The notes: generated by a model from the letters alone, not told the origin. Positions 1-11,656 are shown, numbered from the stretch's first letter. The stretch: DNA of 64,000 bases from Hemileia vastatrix (GCA_030280995.1 JASXTE010000004.1:38930797-38994796), one strand, 5' to 3'. Numbers and translations: made by a program.

Positions 1-1791
1 AGAGTGGCATTGCGTGGAAGCGGTGGTATGGGCTCGGGGGAGAGTGGTGAGTTGCTTAAACATCAACAGGGGATTGAATTTACATATGAGTTTTTTGAGG
101 GTATTCTTGCTGGGGTAAGAGAGCAGTTGAGATCTTGCATGAGACTTGAGGAAGGAGTTAAGGGCAGCAATCGATGGAGGAGGGGAAAAAGTGAGAGTGG
201 AGGAAGCAGTCAGGGGCAAACAATAGGAACCATTAGCCAAACTGTCAACCAGCTCGTTCCCTAGGATGCCAGAATGATCTTCACACCACTGGAGGACGAG
301 CTGAATTGAGGGGTTGACTGTTTGAATAAGGGATATGGTTCACAGGGGGGAAAAAGTGTGCACTAGACGTCTAGTGCTTTTATTGGCTTCATGTGGCAAT
401 TTTGTGCGTGATTCTGGCAGTGACTCTGTCTGAGTCTGGTGCATCCCCTTCATGAGACAAAGGGAGGGGTTGGGTTCAGCCAGAGTTACACCACAGTTTA
501 GGCAAGAATTACGGACTGAGTTTGACTGGGAACCAAAAAAACTACTAGATGTCTGGTCCACTGGTTTTTCCCCCTGTGGTTGGGGTAATAAGAGTATAGA
601 AGACAAAAATTGGAAGTGGAAGGTGGGGTAGCTGAGAGTGATTTGATTGCCGCTTGATTGTCCACAAACAAGGTAAGTGTGTTTGACGTATGGATGAAGT
701 GGGTTGGTAAGAAAGAGATGGAGACCTAAAAGAATACCCGTCAACTCAGTTTCAAACACTGGCCCCACATGCAATTTTACATTTAATATTCCATGTCACC
801 CAAACGTTTCACATGTCGGTTGCGATTTCCTTCATTTGTCACCAAAGAGGATGAAAAATGACCAAAATTGCAACCGACAGATGAAACGTTGGGGTGGCGT
901 AGAGCATAAAACATCGTTGAATTTCTTCTGGTGTGAGTAAAGAAGGGGGTCTCCTAAACGGGCAAAAAAGGGAAGTGGAAGACTCTGGTGAAGCGCTGTT
1001 CCTGGTGTGCCGTCTTGTGATCTAAATCCACCAGCAAAAATGAAGTGTGGGTTGTTAAAGGCTAAAGAGGGGAGATTTTCACAGAGGGACAGCATAAATT
1101 TTTATCTTGCCTTCCAACGTGGAATTATCGAGGACAGGAAAAGTTTCTTCGAAAGAGAAAGCTGGAAGAAAATCATGTGTAAGAATAGAATGTGAAATAT
1201 AAATTATGATATTTTGGCGGTGCTAGGACAAGGTAGAAATAATATGCAGAATAATTTTGAATATTCATTTGTTTTGTTGCATCACTTTGGTGCATATCAG
1301 GCTGAATGCAAAAAGTAAATATGCAATATAAACTGGCATATTGCATGAATACCAGTCACAAGCAACAAATTTCTATTTCACTCATTCATTTTTACTTTTG
1401 GTATATAACGTGGGCATGAAATACAGCTAATCCTGGAAAGCTTGCGGTTGTCTCGCATCTCATTCCCCGCCAAAATTATGAGTTCAGTTCAGAGGAGTTA
1501 TGCTTTTGGAAGGAGATAATAGGCAAGACAACCTCTAGCTGTGCCAGGGTCTTTTACTAATATTGTTAGTATCACTTACTTTTATGCAGTGATTTTCATT
1601 AGATTGGCATATCAATTTGATGGCAAGTAATTCTATGGCTAATTTATATAGAAAAAAAAAAGCACTTATACACTTGACTGAAAGTAATACTTGTAAAGGA
1701 GTTATTGCAAGTATATTTTGGAATTCAATCAGTTATACCCACTATTACTCAAAAATAATACTTTACAATAAAGTCTAAGAGCATCCATGTA
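1..1791. other. No supported gene; AT-mixed sequence left of the first transposon
   Basis: Only short open frames are present. A plus-strand frame open from the window edge to a stop at 262-264 encodes a Gly/Ser/Arg-rich tail that I do not recognise. A minus-strand frame at 340-774 encodes 144 residues with no family features. Neither has convincing coding character or a neighbour that would explain it. The one clear structure is the fold-back at 795-898, listed separately. The interval could be decayed transposon DNA. Confidence 0.5.
795..898. repeat. Long imperfect fold-back (stem-loop)
   Basis: The segment from 795 to about 843 is nearly the reverse complement of about 850 to 898. The core arms are CGTTTCACATGTCGGTTGC on the left and GCAACCGACAGATGAAACG on the right. 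The arms continue inward through tcatttgtcacc / gatgaaaaatga to a loop of only a few bases. Such a structure can be a fold-back MITE or a hairpin RNA precursor. No flanking target duplication is obvious. Confidence 0.65.
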
Positions 1792-2653
1792 CAGTGGCCG
1801 GACAGAAATTTTCACCCGGTGCATGCATAATCCAGGTTATCGGCCTTTTTTTTTTCTTCCTAACACCACCACCATCGCTATTCACGTTTAAAAATCATAC
1901 TAATTTTATGATTTACCTTTCACATTTTGGTAATTTGTCCTTTCTTTCTCTTTTCTTGCCAAACTGACTCATTAATCTCTTATCCAATATTTACCTTTTT
2001 TTCCGCTTTTCACTCAAACTACGACAGGGTCCTCAGCTCGCAAACGACATCTCATCCATGAAAGGAAGATCGCAATAGTTAAACCATCTACATACTATTC
2101 CAATTAAAACACAATCTGTGCTCCTGGCACAATCCAATCACATTATTCAAGCCTTGTTGCAAACACATGAAAACACCTCAAAAATATAGTTTTGTAATTT
2201 TATCACCCAATGACAGTTCCTGCTATGTTTAATGCCTTTAAATAGGCTTGGAATGGATTTTCCGACCATATTTCGGAAACTTGATTGCATCTTTGCTTTC
2301 AAAGGTGCAAGTTGCCAGGGAAGCAAACAGTAAAGCTACATCTTGGTGATGCTTTTTTTGCTCAATTTTGTCCACTTTTCACCAATCTTTTTTGCTCAAC
2401 GCTCATACCAACCTCATCCCTTTCATTAAGGAAAAGGATAGACTTGTCAACTTGCTCGTTGTCGATTTCAACAATGATGTTTTTTTAAAAAATGTAATCT
2501 TTCTACGAATCGGTGTCCGGCTGAGTTTATTTTGTGACAGTCCTATTCTACATGGTCGTATGAGTTAGAAATGTACAAGCTCATGTCTGTAGAGTGAATA
2601 TTAAGGGATTTATGAGGAAAAAAAAACAGGTGGAAATTATTGTCCGGCCACTG
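1792..2653. mobile_element. Non-autonomous DNA transposon (MITE-like) with CAGTGGCCGGACA terminal inverted repeats
   Basis: The left end reads TGTACAGTGGCCGGACA (1788-1804) and the right end reads TGTCCGGCCACTGTACA (2641-2657), a perfect inverted repeat. TA dinucleotides flank CAGTGG on both sides, as expected for a Tc1/mariner/pogo-type TA target duplication. The 862 bases between contain no transposase-length frame; the short frames at 2285-2568 look like chance. The element lies just outside the left LTR of the copia element. The superfamily is inferred from the CAGTG terminus and the TA flanks only. Confidence 0.7.
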
Positions 2654-2715
2654 TACAATCATGCATTAGAGCATCCACACTTGTGCGGGTGTGTAACTCC
2701 TGCTTACTTGCATAT

Positions 2716-2829
2716 TGTAGCACGGTGTCAGCCTGTAGAACTCCGGAAAGAACCGGAGAACAGGGGACGCCGCGACTACAGACTATATCTCAAAATGACT
2801 ATGTACATAAGGTGCCTAGGCACATAACA
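2716..2829 (-). repeat. 3' LTR of copia-1 (114 bp)
   Basis: It begins TGTAGCACGGTGTCAGCC and ends CATAACA on the plus strand, and it matches 14136-14252 closely. Directly inside it lies a run of C (about 2831-2837), which on the element strand is a G-rich polypurine tract just upstream of the 3' LTR. The LTR is very short for this class. Confidence 0.85.
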
Positions 2830-2875
2830 TCCCCCCCACATGGTCATTTAAACTATTCCAGTCTAATTATCCTCC

Positions 2876-3604
2876 CTACTTGTAATTAACCATCACAAAA
2901 TTAAAAGAAAATGAAAAGAAATATAAAAAAGAAATAAGAAATAAGAAAGAAAAGAAATAATCCCCCCCCATTCCACCATATATCACCATACACAGACATC
3001 TTTCCTTTTGTTGAAAGTTAGAGATGGGGCCCAGTGCTTTGGTTAGAATATCAGCACACATTTTTGCAGTTGGAACCCATTCTAGAAAGGCTTTCTTAAG
3101 AAAGAGCTGTTCATTCACCAAGTAATAACACCTACTAATATGTCTTGTCCTCTTTTCTCCTGGATTATTTTTTGCATTGGAGACAGTGCCTTTATTGTCA
3201 CAATGGAGCTTGACAGGTGGGAAGTCAGGGTATAGATCTTGAAGCCAATTAGAGATCCAAATTGCATCCTTCATTCCACTATGAAGAGAAACATATTCAG
3301 CTGTCATAGATGAGTCACTAACAGTTAGTTGATGTCTTGATGTCCATATGACAGGGCAGCCATTGAGCAGTAAAAGATGACCAGATTGAGCTCTGGCAAA
3401 CTCCTCATTGTTCCATGTGGCATCAGTGTAAGAGAGCAATTCAAGGGGGCTATCTCTGTCAGGATGAATGTGAAATGAAAGTTTAGCAGTGTACTGTACA
3501 TAGCATAATAGGTGATTGAGTGCTGTCCAATGGGTAGCTGTTGGTTTTGAAGAGAATCTAGCAAGGAAATTTACTGGAAAAGAAAGATCAGGCCTAGTTG
3601 CCAC
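2876..3604 (-). pseudogene. copia-1 RNase H domain (pol C-terminus)
   Basis: The 242-residue frame starts with a TRPDLSFPVNFLARF-type RT tail and continues into a Ty1/copia RNase H. Visible landmarks are YTDATWN near residue 59 (first catalytic Asp), MTAEYVSL near 100 (Glu), LHCDNKG near 135 (Asp), then RHISRCYYLVNEQ and the terminal VPTAKMCADILTKALGP motif. It aligns well with the end of copia-2 pol. It is in a different frame from the upstream pol segment (3571-5502), so a frameshift near 3600 separates RT from RNase H. The last ~40 codons after the LTKALGP motif are probably not original coding sequence. Confidence 0.85.
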
Positions 3605-5502
3605 AGTACATAGCTGAGAGCACCTAGAATAGAAAGATATTTGGTAGTGTCAACTGCATCCTCATCATTTGTTGCTGTCCTGATTTTTAGTTGCTGAGGT
3701 AATGGAGATCTTGTGACTAGTCCTGAAGGATTGTGTTCTCTTGAAATCTTGTTAATAAGCTGAAAATTGTTGAGATTAAAGCCTTCAGGGACCTCTTCAA
3801 TACCTACACCCACAATGCCATTTACCTTTAAAGATCCATCTAAACCATCCTCCAGCTCCTTCAACACTTCCTCACTACTACCAGTCACAATTCCATCATC
3901 AACATGAATCCATACTACACCCAAACAACCTTTCTTCCTTAAGACATAGAAACTTTTGTTGTATTGGCTAGCTTTATATCCTAAAGAGTCAAGTATGTCA
4001 GCAATGTGCAACCACCAACATCTTGCTGCCTGCTTGGTTCCATATAGAGCTTTCTTCAGGCAGAGAGCACTGTCTTTATCCTTCAGGAGGATGTACCCAG
4101 GAAGGCAATCACCAGGAAAAACAGCCATTGCAGATTTGAAAAAGGTGTTTGAATCCTTATGCCAGAACAGCCAACCAGCATTGTTTAAGGAATAACCTAC
4201 ACACTTACAAATCAAAGCATGTTGATCTAGTTTTTGGCATGTCTCCTTGTGAATATGAACAAATGCTGTTTCACCAAAAATGCAAAAATTGGAATAATTT
4301 GGGGTGGCATTGTACAGTAGATGAATAGGGGTTTTGTCACCTGTTTTAACATATGGAATTTGGTTGTGAACATGAGCTTCCCATTTGTATGCTAGGCCCC
4401 AGAATGCAAGGAGCATGGTTCTTGCAATGTCACCAACTGTTCTGTTGAGCCTTTCAGCTGTTCCATTTTGTTTGTGATGGTGTGGGCAGGTGACCTCATG
4501 AGTAGCACCAATATCAGCTAAGATCTGAGCCATTTTATTGCTGTGCATCTCACCTCTATCAGTGTGCAAGACTTGAAGTTTCTTTCCTGTTTTTCTTGCT
4601 AACTTTTTATAGAAAGAAACAAAACAAGAGGTTGCCTCAGATTTGGCATTCAGCAAAAATACCTCACCATAGGAAGTTGAGCTTTCCCTGAACTTTGTGG
4701 CCCAACTAGCACCATGAATAGTGGGATCCATGGGACCAACAAGATTTCCAATAATTAGGCTCATTAAAGATTCTGGCTTTGACTCATGGGTGGCTGATGG
4801 TTTCCTAGTGCTCTTTGCAATTAAACAGTCTTTACAATCAAGCTTACCTGCAGGCATAGATAATGGCAATCCAGTGCCTATACCAGCATTGATTATTTTT
4901 CTGATGGTTTCAATACTGACATGTCCTAGTCTTCTATGCCAATCCATCAGGGAACCTTTGGTGGAAGGTGGATGGTTGATATGATGATTCTTCTTAACAG
5001 TGCAAAGTAATGAAGGGTGAAAGGAATAGCAATAAGAAGGAATAGCATTTGAATTGCAAGTACTAACACTAATTACATCCAAGACCCATCTTCTTCTGGT
5101 ATTCTCTACCCGGCCAATCATAATCAATTCCTCTTTCAGATAAATCCCCAAATTTTTGTTGTCAGAACACAAACCAAAACAGAAACCACAGTTCACTAAA
5201 TCAAATAAAGAAATTAGAGTAGTCCTAACATCTGGACAATAGAAGACATTGGTAATAGTGAATATTTTACCATCCCCTTTAATTTTCAAATCTCCTATGC
5301 CAGTGATGAAGGAAGAAGGACTGTTAGTAGCCACTTTGACTGGAATCTGCTTTTTAAGAAGTTTGAAATTGCTGAGAAGGCTCACATTTCCGGTGACATG
5401 ATGAATTGCTCCACTTTCTAAGATAGCATAGTTATCAGCAATTGCATCAGAAGACCATTCAGCACTATTGAGATCAATTTGTTCAACCATTTCATATAGC
5501 AC
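3571..5502 (-). pseudogene. copia-1 protease tail, integrase and truncated reverse transcriptase
   Basis: This 643-residue frame begins with the protease (LESGAIHHVTGN near residue 28; the usual catalytic DSG reads ESG). A GAG-pre-integrase follows with the MDWHRRLGHVS motif and CKDC. The integrase core retains HTDRGE and the NGTAERLNRTVGD Glu motif. After FFKSAMAVFPGD the frame jumps within about 25 residues to CLKKALYGTKQAARCWW, whereas copia-2 has about 190 residues there. The first half of RT, including the FDVTAAYL catalytic Asp region, is therefore deleted. WIHVDDG is still present. The open frame continues upstream of 5502 to the gypsy-1 junction at 5586. Confidence 0.88.
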
Positions 5503-5585
5503 CTCAATGTTTTGTTCAAAGATAGTGATTTCATTAGCTTCAATTTGAACATCTCTAGCACAAATGGGACCATGTTGAGGGCTTT

Positions 5586-6224
5586 TGTCAGTATGTCTAG
5601 TATATAAGTATGATATAATAGTATTTATTTATGGGCCTACTACTTATTGATGAATGATTTAGTGATTAAACCTCAGGGGAAGACTAATTAAATAGTTATA
5701 CTCAAATAAAACTCACAATACTTGGATTTAAATGCATGCTTAGTGGTGGAAAATAGATAAATAGAATATAGTTATAGCTTATATAATGATAATATCAACT
5801 TATAAAAGGCTTTATAATATATTTCTAAATGTTAATAATTGTATTGAAGTGTTTTATTGAATTGTAGTAAGTAATTGATTGATGAATAACCATCAAAATC
5901 CCTCCTTACTTATACCCAAATCCCCTGGAGTGCACAGACCTTCAATCCAGATGATGTCACTGCTATCCCTGGAAATTACAGCACTGTGAGGGCCCATCAC
6001 CTCCCCATGGTGTCCACTTCAAGAAGATTTAACACCCAGACCTCCAGTAAGGACCCTCCATCACAATTAATGATATCATAGACCCATACCATAAATAGAA
6101 AAACAGATAAAAGCGGATACAATAAAAAAACAGATAAGTATATAATGAAATCCAAAGCATATACTTAAGGTTATCTTATTTTAAGTATAAGAAATACTCA
6201 GTCCTAGGGATATCTAGGCTGACA
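5586..6224 (-). repeat. 3' LTR of gypsy-1 (~639 bp)
   Basis: On the plus strand it starts TGTCAGTATGTCTAG and ends TATCTAGGCTGACA. Its end (about 6160-6224) matches 12362-12426 almost base for base. It belongs to the same broad family as the solo LTR at 37518-38976 and resembles the start and end motifs of the gypsy-2 LTRs (TGTCTAGAAG and CTGACA). Confidence 0.8.
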
Positions 6225-6340
6225 CTCCCTCACCCAAAAAAAACAATAAAAAAATGTTAAGACATTTTAATTAAAAGTAAGGAGTAAAATAGAAAAATAA
6301 TTTTTAAATTTTCTATAATACATATACTGAATAAACAGTA

Positions 6341-8089
6341 TTATTTTGATTTAAATTTTTTCAAGAGATTTTTAAGATCAGAGATATTATTTTCTGGAAT
6401 CCACTGGTCATATTCACTTGATTTATTTTTAAATCTTAATAGATACTCAACTCCCTTTTCTTTTGTAAGGTGTCTCTTTTTAAGTATCTTTTCAATTTCT
6501 GCCTTTTCAATTATTTCTTCAGGTTGCTGTTTATGCCTTCCTGATATTCTTGGAAATAGAGCAGTATCATTAGAATGGTATGGTTTTATAAGAGATATAG
6601 GAAATATTGGATGTTTTCTATCATATGGTGCATATAGAATAACCTCAACAGCATTGTTACCAACCATCTTTTTCACTACAAATGGTCCAATAAATGGATC
6701 CTTCAATTTAACATTACCATTTAAATTGAAATGTAGTGTAGAAATTAGGACTTCATCACCCTCTTTGAATATTTGTTCTTTATAGGCTTTATCCCATCTT
6801 TTCTTCTCATACTCAAATGCCTTATTTATACATTCTTGAGCATGTTTTCTGCATAATTCTTGCATCTGAAGAAAAGACTTAGTACCTGGATGGATATACA
6901 ATCTAGGTAATTTATTAAGAGTTTTAGCAGGGGTATTAGGTACATAACCCAACCATAACTTAAATGGCTTTTTTCCAGTGACAGAATGTACTGTACTATT
7001 GTATGCAAATTCTAAACCTGAGATAAGGGTTACCCAATCATGCGTGAATTTGTCATTGTCTTTAAAGTTAAGACCAAAAGCACAATATCTTCTTATCATA
7101 TCTTCTAAAGTTTGTATCATTCTTTCTGATAGCCCATCAGTTTGTGGATGGTGTGCTGTAGAAAGTTTTAATTGACACCCTGAAACATCCATAAGTGATG
7201 TACAGAATTCAGAAGTAAATTTAGGATCTCTGTCAGAAACTATTGCTTTGGGGAAACCTGCTATATTTAACATTTGTGTCCACCATAAAAAAGCCAAGTC
7301 CTTTGCAGAAACCTCTTTATGAGTAGGAATAAATTTACACATTTTTGTGAATCTATCAACAACTACCCAGCAGGAGTTATAACTCTTATGTCCTGCTATT
7401 GGCAAACCTGTTAAGAAGTCGATGTTAACTATTTCCCATGGAGCTTTGGGTTGCTCAATTTGTTTTAATAAACCAGCTCTTTTGCCTGTTAATCTTTTAG
7501 ATTTTTGACAAGAATCACATGTCTCAACATATTTTTGAACATCCTCAGACATGTTAATCCACCAAGCTGTGTTTTTTACTCTGGTTAATGTTTTATGGAT
7601 GTCAAAATGACCTGCTAATATATCATCATGAAATATACTTAACATTAACTCCTTCATTGAAGGGGGAATTACAATTACATTACTTAATTTTTTCCTGTAA
7701 TATATAAAAACATCCTCAATGGAAAATTTTCCTTTTTCTAATGCTTCTTTATACTTATTTGGTAATGTTTTTATTAAAAAATTCATTGAAGCATTAGATG
7801 GATCATTTAATATTGTAGTGAGTTTACTCAAGTCAGGATCTGAATCATAATTATCAAGAATTGATTGCATAAATTCATCCTCAAGATCTACAATATAAAT
7901 GCCATAAATGTTAATTATCTCTGACTCAGGAAAATAAGCAGGATTATCATCATTATTAGGCAGAGGTACTCTAGATAACAGATCTACATTAGAATGCAAT
8001 GTTCCTGCTCTGTGAGTGATTGTCATTCTTCCTCTGTACTCTTGTACAGCTAGTTGCCATCTAAACATGTGTCTATTAGGAGTTTTCAT
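6341..8089 (-). pseudogene. gypsy-1 RNase H tail, integrase and chromodomain
   Basis: The 582-residue frame opens with the RNase H tail (TPNRHMFRWQLAVQEY, then HRAG and LLSR). An H2C2 zinc-binding domain follows (GHFDIH near 155, CDSCQ near 192). The integrase core shows a complete D,D,E triad: NIDFLTGLP near 224, VSDRDPKF near 279 and LSERMIQ near 318. After a GPF/V-like segment (FIGPFVVKK) the C-terminal ~50 residues form a chromodomain: EIEKILKKR, YLLRFKN, and WIPENNI. Chromodomains on gypsy integrases are thought to steer insertion to marked chromatin. This part is intact; the damage lies upstream, where stops separate it from RT. Confidence 0.9.
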
Positions 8090-8143
8090 GTTTAAGAGTG
8101 ACTTAACTGCACTACAGTCAGTTATTAACTCAAATTTTTGGTC

Positions 8144-8401
8144 TTAAAGGTAATAATGTAGCTTCTCAAGAGCCCATACTACTGCCAAACATCCAAGTTG
8201 AGTAGCACCATATTTCAATTCACTACTTCTCAGTGTACGTGAAATATAGCAGATTACTACTTCTGACATTTTTCCTTCAATAAGTTGTTTTTGATGCAAA
8301 GCAGCACCCAGACCAATAAAACTTGCATCTGTATATAATACTAAAGGTGATTGGAAATCTGGTAATCCCAAGATAGGAGCTGTCATCAAACATTCTTTCA
8401 A
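8144..8401 (-). pseudogene. gypsy-1 RNase H segment
   Basis: The 85-residue piece has the Ty3-type RNase H start (LYTDASFIGLGAALHQ, with the first catalytic Asp) and the ELKYGATQLGCLAVVWALEKL motif. In gypsy-2 the corresponding motif reads TQLECLAVV, so the usual catalytic Glu is Gly here. Stops on both sides isolate it from RT (above 8414) and from the rest of RNase H (below 8144). The frame is the same as in its neighbours, so it is one interrupted pol gene. Confidence 0.85.
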
Positions 8402-8416
8402 CTTATCAAAAGCCTG

Positions 8417-9211
8417 TTATCTTTCATTATTCCAAATGAAAGCTTCTGATTTCTTTATTAGTGTGGTCAATGGTGCAGAAATTAATTGGTAGTTTTTTAT
8501 ATATTGTCTATAATAGCCACGCATGCCAAGAAAAGATTGTAAATCCTTTACATTTTGAGGAATGCCAATATTCTTTATTGCAGCCACCTTTTTTTGGTCT
8601 ACACATATTTGTAATCCAGATACAATATGACCAAGCACTTTTAAAGATTCAAACCCAAATTTACATTTTTTCAATGCAAGGGTCATTTTTATTTCATCCA
8701 TTTTCTGAAATACCTTATTTAAATGGATTAAGTGTTCATCATATGTTTTAGAGAACACTATGATGTCATCAATGTATACCATTAAACATCCTTCAATCAT
8801 TTCATTATGGAATGTTATATCCATTAACTTCTGAAATACTGATGGAGCATTTTTTGGTCCAAATGGCATCCTGACATATTTATAAATTCCCATATGTGTT
8901 GTTATCAACAAAAAGTTCTGTGAGTTCTTTTCAACAGGAATTTGATGGTACCCTTTATTTCCATCTAGGCAACTTATATACTTAGCACCTTTAAGGGTAG
9001 CATGTATAGAGGCAATCCTTGGCAAGGGATAAATATCATCTATTGTAAATGTATTTAATGCTCTATAATCACCACACAGTCTTGCTTTATCTTTTTCATA
9101 AGAAATTAGCACTGGTGATATTACACAATATTTTGGTGTAGTTTCAACCTTTTCAAGAATTTTCATTTTTAATAACATCTTAATATTATCCTCTATGTCT
9201 TTCCTCTTCAT
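8417..9211 (-). pseudogene. gypsy-1 reverse transcriptase
   Basis: The 264-residue segment carries the ordered RT blocks: KARLCGDYRALN near 43, SCLDGNKGYHQI near 80 (first Asp), RMPFGPKNAPSVFQK near 114, VYIDDIIVF near 145 (catalytic DD), and LKKCKFGFESLKVLGH, followed by the connection domain FLGMRGYYRQYI. It is in frame with the protease upstream, separated by one stop near 9227, and with RNase H downstream, separated by one stop near 8414. The equivalent gypsy-2 positions are coding, so these are point mutations in an originally continuous pol. Confidence 0.9.
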
Positions 9212-9223
9212 TGGTGAAGCAGG

Positions 9224-9895
9224 TTATGGTTTCTTTTTAAGACTAGCAGGAATATTATCCATATCACAGGTTAAACTAATTTTCATCTCATGATCTTTTA
9301 CAAGGCCAAGTTCATTTGTACCATGTGCAAAAGCCATTAGAAATTCTTTAATTAAGTCCAAAATATTATTTTTCTCAGCTTCACTTATCTGAGTGCCAAA
9401 TGATGCTTTAGAAATTTCTGTTTCCAGAATTTCCATCTCATTGGATTCTCTTCCTTTGCATGGAGAATTTATTACTGACTCAATGTGTAAGACTGTGTTA
9501 AAAGAATTTATTTTAAATTTCCTTTTACCATTCATGCCAATTGTAAAATTGTTATTAGCAGGGTCTAATTTCACACCAAACTTAGTCAGAATATCATTTC
9601 CAATGATAAAACAGTTACTACAGTTAGTATTGTCCATTACTACAAAGTCACAAGTTACTCTTACATAACCATGTTGATGTTTAAAGAAAACAGCAGCTTT
9701 GTATCTACCAATGGGGTGTAGCACTGATCCAAAACCTCTCCAATTTTTACTTTGAAGGGGTTCAAGCTTAGACTTATATTCACTATCAATTTTCTGTAAT
9801 GTATTAGTAGAAACAACAGAACCAGCAGCTCCTGTGTCAAATACTATATTAACATTTTCCCCAGAAATGATAGCTGGAACTGTGATAGGTGTCAT
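9224..9895 (-). pseudogene. gypsy-1 aspartic protease
   Basis: The 223-residue frame starts with IISGENVNIVFDTGAAGSVVS. The FDTGA motif is the retropepsin active site (residues ~19-23). GNDILTKFGVKLD near 100 is the conserved GxDIL-type second motif. The C-terminal half (SEAEKNNILDLIKEF..AHGTNELGLV) is the linker that precedes RT in this family. It lies in the same frame as RT. Gypsy-2 has a matching protease with a DSGAGG site. Confidence 0.87.
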
Positions 9896-10026
9896 TTTAA
9901 AGTTATCAGCTTGTATATCTTTAATGATTTCAGCATCCTCAAATTCATTAAAGATTCATTTGAGTCCATATTTAATATTGGCTTTTCAAAGATGGAAAAA
10001 TCATCTTCCAACATACAGACTTCATT

Positions 10027-10812
10027 TTAATCACTATATGAGATATTTCTGTCATAATCACTTGATTCTTTAATTTTTTCAGTTTCAGTTTCAGATTCAC
10101 GTTGATTTTCAACAATATTTATATTTTTCTCACATTTGTGACCTTTAACCCAAGGTTTGTTACACTTATAACAAGTATTTGTTTCAAAATTTTTAGGTAC
10201 TACAGGTGAAGTAGGTTTTTTCTGCTTCTCCTGAAGTGTTTTTGAATGCTGATTTTTCACAGGTTCAACATTTTGTTTATAAGTGTAATACCTTAATTCA
10301 TACTTATGGTTTAATAATATTTCATTGCAAATATTAATAAAGTCAGAATATTCAGTAACATTTAATGTTCTAGCTACAACAATGCCTCTGACAGATATAG
10401 GTAATTTATATATTATCTTATCTTTCCATAAGTTAAAATCCATATTAGGCTCAATGGCTTTTAATATTTTATTTAAATTCATTAAAAATACCATAGGTTT
10501 GTCACCATTCAACAGATTTTACCTGGTTTTCTCATAAAGTCTCTGCTGAGTAAGCCTGAATTTAGAACCTCCAAATTGTTTTTCAATAAGTTGTTTCCAT
10601 TCAGCCCAAGTGTAATCATTACCCTCACTCAATACAGCTTCAAACCATAATAAGGCAACATCCTTAAATAAAGAAATTAATTTTGATGCTATTTCTTCAT
10701 CTGGTAACTTATATGAGAATTTTAAGTTGTCGATTCTTTAGATAAAATGTTGCCAATCAGAGCTAGCCTCCCCATCATAAGTTGGGTACTGATCTATCTT
10801 AGGCCAGTTCTT
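10027..10812 (-). pseudogene. gypsy-1 gag capsid and zinc knuckle
   Basis: Between 10812 and 10513 the frame encodes a Retrotrans_gag-like capsid core, recognisable by WQHFI, WAEWKQLIEKQFGGSKF and LTQQRLYE. It is broken by stops, including a TAA at about 10739 where gypsy-2 has CAA. The 161-residue frame 10512-10027 continues with FINICNEILLNHKYE and a zinc knuckle, CYKCNKPWVKGHKC, near residue 113. It ends in an acidic Ser-rich tail. Gypsy-2 shows the same arrangement at 20331-21341. Confidence 0.85.
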
Positions 10813-11589
10813 CTAATTGGATTTTATTTCACTAATCATAGGTAAATTCAATAAATCATTTACTCTTGATAAATGGTCTTGTATTTCCTCCTGTACAGAT
10901 TTGTGACTTAAATTTTCAGATTTGATACTATCACCAGATGGTTTTAGTTGTGGTGGTATAGGGTAGGAATGAGATTCACTTTTTCCAATGAAAGGATTAT
11001 TATTATATTGAGTATACTTATGATTATCCTGGTTCATTAGTAGATTGGCAGTTTCAATCTCAACTTTAGTTAATCTTTGTAGTAGCTCAGAGAAAATTTG
11101 ATTTGTCTGGGCAAAAGATAACTTAGTTCTTGATTCAGTTTTCAACAAGTGTGCTTCATACAATTTTTCTAACTCACAGAATTTGTTTGAAATTTCACTA
11201 TATTTGTTACTCAATGAATCATATTTAAGAGTTAGAGACAAATGTTCTTTCTCTAATTTTTTATTACGTGTTGCAAGTTGAGAAATATTTAATTTCAAGG
11301 ATGAAACTGTATCACTAGTGAGCTTAACTGTCTGTTCCTCACAATCAGTCATTCTATTCCACAATGCTGAAACAATTCTATGGGCAGTTGGATTTTTGTT
11401 AAAATACTCCATGTCTTCCTTTTCAATTCTCTCACTCTCCTGTGAACTTCTCATCTCACTAGTAAGTGGTGGCAACTGAGGATTAACTGTATTACTATTA
11501 TGAATAGTACTGTTATTGTGGACAAAAGACAAGTCAGGTGTATCTACATCAAAACCTAAATTTCTTAAATCCTCCTCTATTTTCTGCAC
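10813..11589 (-). pseudogene. gypsy-1 gag coiled-coil region
   Basis: The 258-residue frame is rich in Glu, Lys, Ser and Leu. A heptad-like stretch around residues 90-175 (LKLNISQLATRNKKLEKEHL and onward) predicts a coiled coil. It ends ISEIKSN just before the capsid region. Gypsy-2 has an equivalent coiled coil in the second half of its 433-residue gag frame. In structural gag proteins such regions could support multimerisation; this is inference. Confidence 0.7.
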
Positions 11590-11656
11590 AGATTTGACAT
11601 CAATAGTATTACCTATATTGTAATTATCAGTATTGTGTTACATCTGAGAGGGTAAT

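Noticed and set aside
2285..2889. Short plus-strand frames within the TIR element and copia LTR
   Set aside because: No domain, biased composition, and they cross element boundaries.
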